From Euprymna scolopes (lineage: Eukaryota > Mollusca > Cephalopoda > Sepiida > Sepiolidae), in NCBI GenBank assembly GCA_024364805.1, contig CM044504.1, positions 105,782,457-105,830,296 on the forward strand: a stretch of DNA of 47,840 bases, read 5' to 3'. Each line of letters opens with the position of its first letter. The first letter of the stretch is position 1. Both the position numbers and the translations under genes were made by a program. Shown here in pieces: positions 44,840 to 47,840 of the stretch. Under the pieces are notes generated by a model. That model was not told the DNA's origin. It made no database searches and worked only from the letters and a program-made list of their open reading frames with translations.

Positions 44840-45250
44840 ACCTTTTTTCTTTTTTTTTTTATTATTAATGTTGGTGTTAATGGCTGCTCTCCAGGCACTA
44901 TGATCATTGACTAGATACTCTGTGATATTTAGAGCATGAAGGTCAGCCTTAATAATGTCCAGCCATTGCTTCCTTGGATGGCTGCTGTATTTGCCACTGA
45001 CATCAAAGAACAGCATTCTGTTTGGTCAAAGGTTGTCATCCAGCTTCTTCACATGTCCAAACCATCTCTGTCTTCCATGCCTCAGGATAAATTATAAAGA
45101 GGCGCATTGACCATGCACCTCTTATCCATAGTTTTTGAAGAGCAGATCCATCTGGCCATAGCATTAGTGTTTCTCACAAGCCTGTTTGTATAATCAACAG
45201 TGACAGCCCAAGTTTTGGTGGCAAGTATATTAAATTGATCACCTGAGCAT
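44840..45250 (-). mobile_element. LINE C-terminal fragment (fourth type)
   Basis: On the minus strand: RQRWFGHVKKLDD, then NRMLFFDVSGKYSSHPRKQW, DIIKADLHALNI and SAWRAAINTNINN, ending before an A-rich tail at 44841-44862. This is the standard C-terminus of many animal non-LTR reverse transcriptases (RWFGHV..R, RGRP..W.D.IK.DL, W). It is 5'-truncated, and its upstream part has a stop and frame changes. Confidence 0.75.
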
Positions 45251-45254
45251 TTTA

Positions 45255-45685
45255 GATGATTAAGAATTCAAGTATTTCTTTAAAAATGCTGGACATTAAC
45301 GAAATTGGATTTTACACCCTTGAAACTAAGCTATTCACTTAACATCTATAACTTATATATATATAAAAATTGGTAATTTCTCTGCTATTTTTTTTTTAAT
45401 TTTTTTTTTTTAAATGCATGAGTTTTCTTTCTGTATGTGAACTACTTTTCAGCATATTTTCAATGTTTTTATTTTAATTGCAAATATGAATTCATCTCAT
45501 CTTACTAGTGGAATTGTTTTTATTTATTTTCTATATGCCAGTCTCTTGATAACTTTTCTAATTTAGAAAAAAAAAATGAATTCCTATAACATTGATTTCT
45601 TATATAATAATGTTTCTTTCATCTTCCCAAATTTTCTTAACTCAAAATAAAAAAAAAATTACAAATTCTTTAGAATACAATCTCG
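45255..45685. other. Downstream DNA, no recognised feature
   Basis: AT-rich, nothing recognised. Confidence 0.4.
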
Positions 45686-45689
45686 GTTT

Positions 45690-46070
45690 TGCTGAACATC
45701 TTTCACTCTCCTTATATTCATTACTGGTTACAAGCATCAAATATGGAATTGGCAATCTGTGTTCAAGTCCTACTGACATAAGTTCAGATTTTAAAGAGAT
45801 GGAACCTCATGCCACAAGAGAAGTCTATCTGAAGATATTGGCTTTCTGACCTAAAATGCACTAAATATTGATATTTTTTTTCCCTTTCCTAAAACTCAAT
45901 CATATTCTGCAAAGTCAAAAACACCTTTTCTCTACAAAACAATCAAACTAAACGAATGAATAAATATTTAAAGATATAAAAAGAATTTGTAGCATAAACC
46001 TATTTTCCAAAATGATCAGATTTAGCATTAAATAAACTGAAAAAGGTTCATATGCCATAAAACAAGTCTA
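45690..46070 (+). repeat. tRNA-derived SINE (family D), fullest copy
   Basis: TGGTTACAAGCATC at about 45725 is a fair A-box and GTTCAAGTCC at 45761-45770 a good B-box, so the head is tRNA-derived. The body holds TTTCTGACCTAAAATGCACT and AACTCAATCATATTCTGC. The end GGTTCATATGCCATAAAACA is common to all family D copies. Confidence 0.65.
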
Positions 46071-46074
46071 AAAA

Positions 46075-47295
46075 GATGGAAATACTCAATGAATTAATTA
46101 ATGTTTTTTTATTATTTTAAATATTTTTCTCAATTATTAATTAGAAGGCAAATACAATCAGACTCAACATTTGGACCTGACTAATCTCTGTTGCTCTTGA
46201 ACATTATGCTAGTTTGTAAGAATCTCTAGGTTAATTTCTGACAATCGAAAAAAAAATTTTTTTTTTTTTTTTTTTTTTTTTAATGAAAATCGCTTGAAAC
46301 AAGACTTGAAGCCACTGATGTAAGAAGCTAAAAAATACTTCAAGATCAAAACTTTGCCACTGATAAGTGTTAGATGGAATAAATTCTGAGCTAGAAAACA
46401 GCAATTCTTCCCTCTTTGTCAGAAACATTGCTCATGACATGTGAAGACTAAAGAACAAAGTAAGGTTATGAATTGCTGAAAGTAAAACCAAGATGCACTT
46501 TCTACTCTTTAAATTATAATGTGGGGTTGAGTTAGTAAGAAGTTATTTTTTTAAAATTAAGTGGCAAACTAAATTTGTCTCATATTTTTTTAAAGATATA
46601 TTTTGTCATATTCTCAAAGTTTTTCATTTTTAACATTAAAGACATTTGTTGGACTTCTCAAATTTTCCTAAACTTTAAAGATTATGAAAGTTCTCCAGCC
46701 ATTAAGTTTTTGAAAATCACAATCGGATCTTGTTTACTTCCCACCTTTTCTAAGAGCAACATAGAGTATTTTATTCACCCCCCCCCCTCATAGACAGTTG
46801 GTCTGTTTAATATGGAGTGTACTGGACAGAGCAAAAATAACCTTTGTCATGAATGAGGGCACAGGTAAGAAAGCCCTTCCCCACCCCTATAAAAGAGTAG
46901 GCATTGCCTAGGAATATGACCTTGAACTTTCCAATTAACAGAATGTTTCATTTGTCTAATTGCCATTACTCACCTCTTTAAAAGGTGGGTACTCCAGCTA
47001 TCTAATATCTGAAGCAAAGTAAGTTTCTTTCTCAGTTTTTGTTATCGATGGGTTTCTTCCTACAAAGTTATTATTAGATTCTCGTCTGTCAGTGATTTTT
47101 GGTGAATTGTTATAATATGTTGTTAAGGACAGTAAAATGGAATTCGATTTAATTATTTCCAGAACTGCGTCAGAATTATTTTCATATGATTATCATCTTC
47201 AAAAAAATAAATCCAACTCTAATCGTCTTTTAGAACAAAAACAAAAAAAAACAGCATAATTTTTTAAAAAATATGCAAGTAAAAACACTACAACA
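46075..47295. other. Downstream DNA, no recognised gene
   Basis: A T run at about 46257-46280 and a C run near 46779-46787. No element is recognised. Confidence 0.4.
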
Positions 47296-47299
47296 CCAG

Positions 47300-47435
47300 A
47301 TATGTGTACAGCTTAGCTTATTAAGTGACTGACTATAGTCAATGGCAATCTGAAGGCTCTCTTTTCATTAGCTGCTACACCGAGGTGTAGGGGAGGGTGC
47401 CCCAGGATTGCCTTTAATCCTCCCCTTAAAATGCT
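47300..47435 (-). repeat. Interspersed repeat (family R), copy 2
   Basis: It is the reverse complement of 16320-16450, including TTTCATTAGCTGCTACACCG and GACTATAGTCAATGGC. Confidence 0.6.
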
Positions 47436-47840
47436 AAGAGGACAAGTACTATTTTTGTTTTTTTTTAGTCTTTGGAATGATCCAACCAAGGATTGAACCC
47501 AGTCTCCTGACCTCTTAACTAACTCTTACCGTTATACAAAATTGTTAGAAAACATTCATAAAAAATTTAGTCATAACTAGCAAGATCGGTGAAAATTCTA
47601 CAGAAGGAGAAATATATTTATTCAACAAATGTTTTCATAAAGCTAATATTTTTTTATGGATAACACAAAAAAATTAGAACCATTAACTCGCAGGAAATAG
47701 GAGTTTAACATTTCTGTGAAAATACTTCTCATTGTATTTTAAATATAGAACTGACCAAATTAAGATAAATTAATAAGTACTAATAAATACTCAGAAAATG
47801 ATATTATGCTACATAGTTCAACACAAATAATAAAATCACA
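47436..47840. other. Downstream DNA, no recognised feature
   Basis: AT-rich. GGATTGAACCC near 47490 could be a decayed pol III B-box in reverse, but no SINE body is clear. Confidence 0.3.

Overview
This is animal nuclear DNA: AT-rich, with large introns full of retroposons and simple repeats. The only host gene I can support is the 3' half of an Abl-interactor (Abi) gene on the + strand. Abi is an adaptor subunit of the WAVE/SCAR actin-nucleation complex. Three coding exons are solid: 3205-3640 (Ser/Pro-rich linker), 32669-32902 (poly-proline tract plus the stretch before SH3) and 41340-41503 (SH3 domain and stop). A 48-nt microexon at 11436-11483 is very likely. A second small exon at 27408-27452 is possible but has a weak donor site. 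Every splice junction from 3640 onward is phase 1, so either small exon can be included or skipped without breaking the frame. The N-terminal Abi exons lie to the left of the window. A 100-N assembly gap sits at 23948-24047.

The source is probably a mollusc, most likely a cephalopod. This rests on the large SINE-filled introns, the LINE types, the abundant TG/AT microsatellites and the invertebrate-like Abi protein. It is inference, not proof.

Layout. 1-3204: upstream intron, with a terminal-inverted-repeat (TIR) element, a tRNA-type SINE, a LINE tail and three mariner transposase C-terminal scraps. 3205-3640: exon. 3641-11435: intron with a SINE, an internally deleted LINE, a second LINE tail holding an unidentified insertion, and an almost complete 1.28-kb mariner. 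11436-11483: microexon. 11484-32668: a 21-kb intron with a LINE nested in a TIR element, a 95-bp tandem repeat, two foldback elements, Helitrons, a 5S-rRNA-derived SINE cut by a Helitron, and a LINE whose 3' tail has become a 39-bp minisatellite. 32669-32902: exon. 32903-41339: intron with a second 5S-type SINE, a Helitron-like element and the longest LINE copy (about 3.7 kb, minus strand). 41340-41503: last coding exon. 41504-47840: 3' UTR and downstream DNA with more of the same repeats.

No CRISPR array, operon, intact tRNA or rRNA gene, or new multi-gene system is visible. The most unusual structures are three Helitron-type elements with a tRNA-promoter-like segment inside, one of which split a 5S-derived SINE exactly between A and T, and the set of symmetric phase-1 Abi exons.
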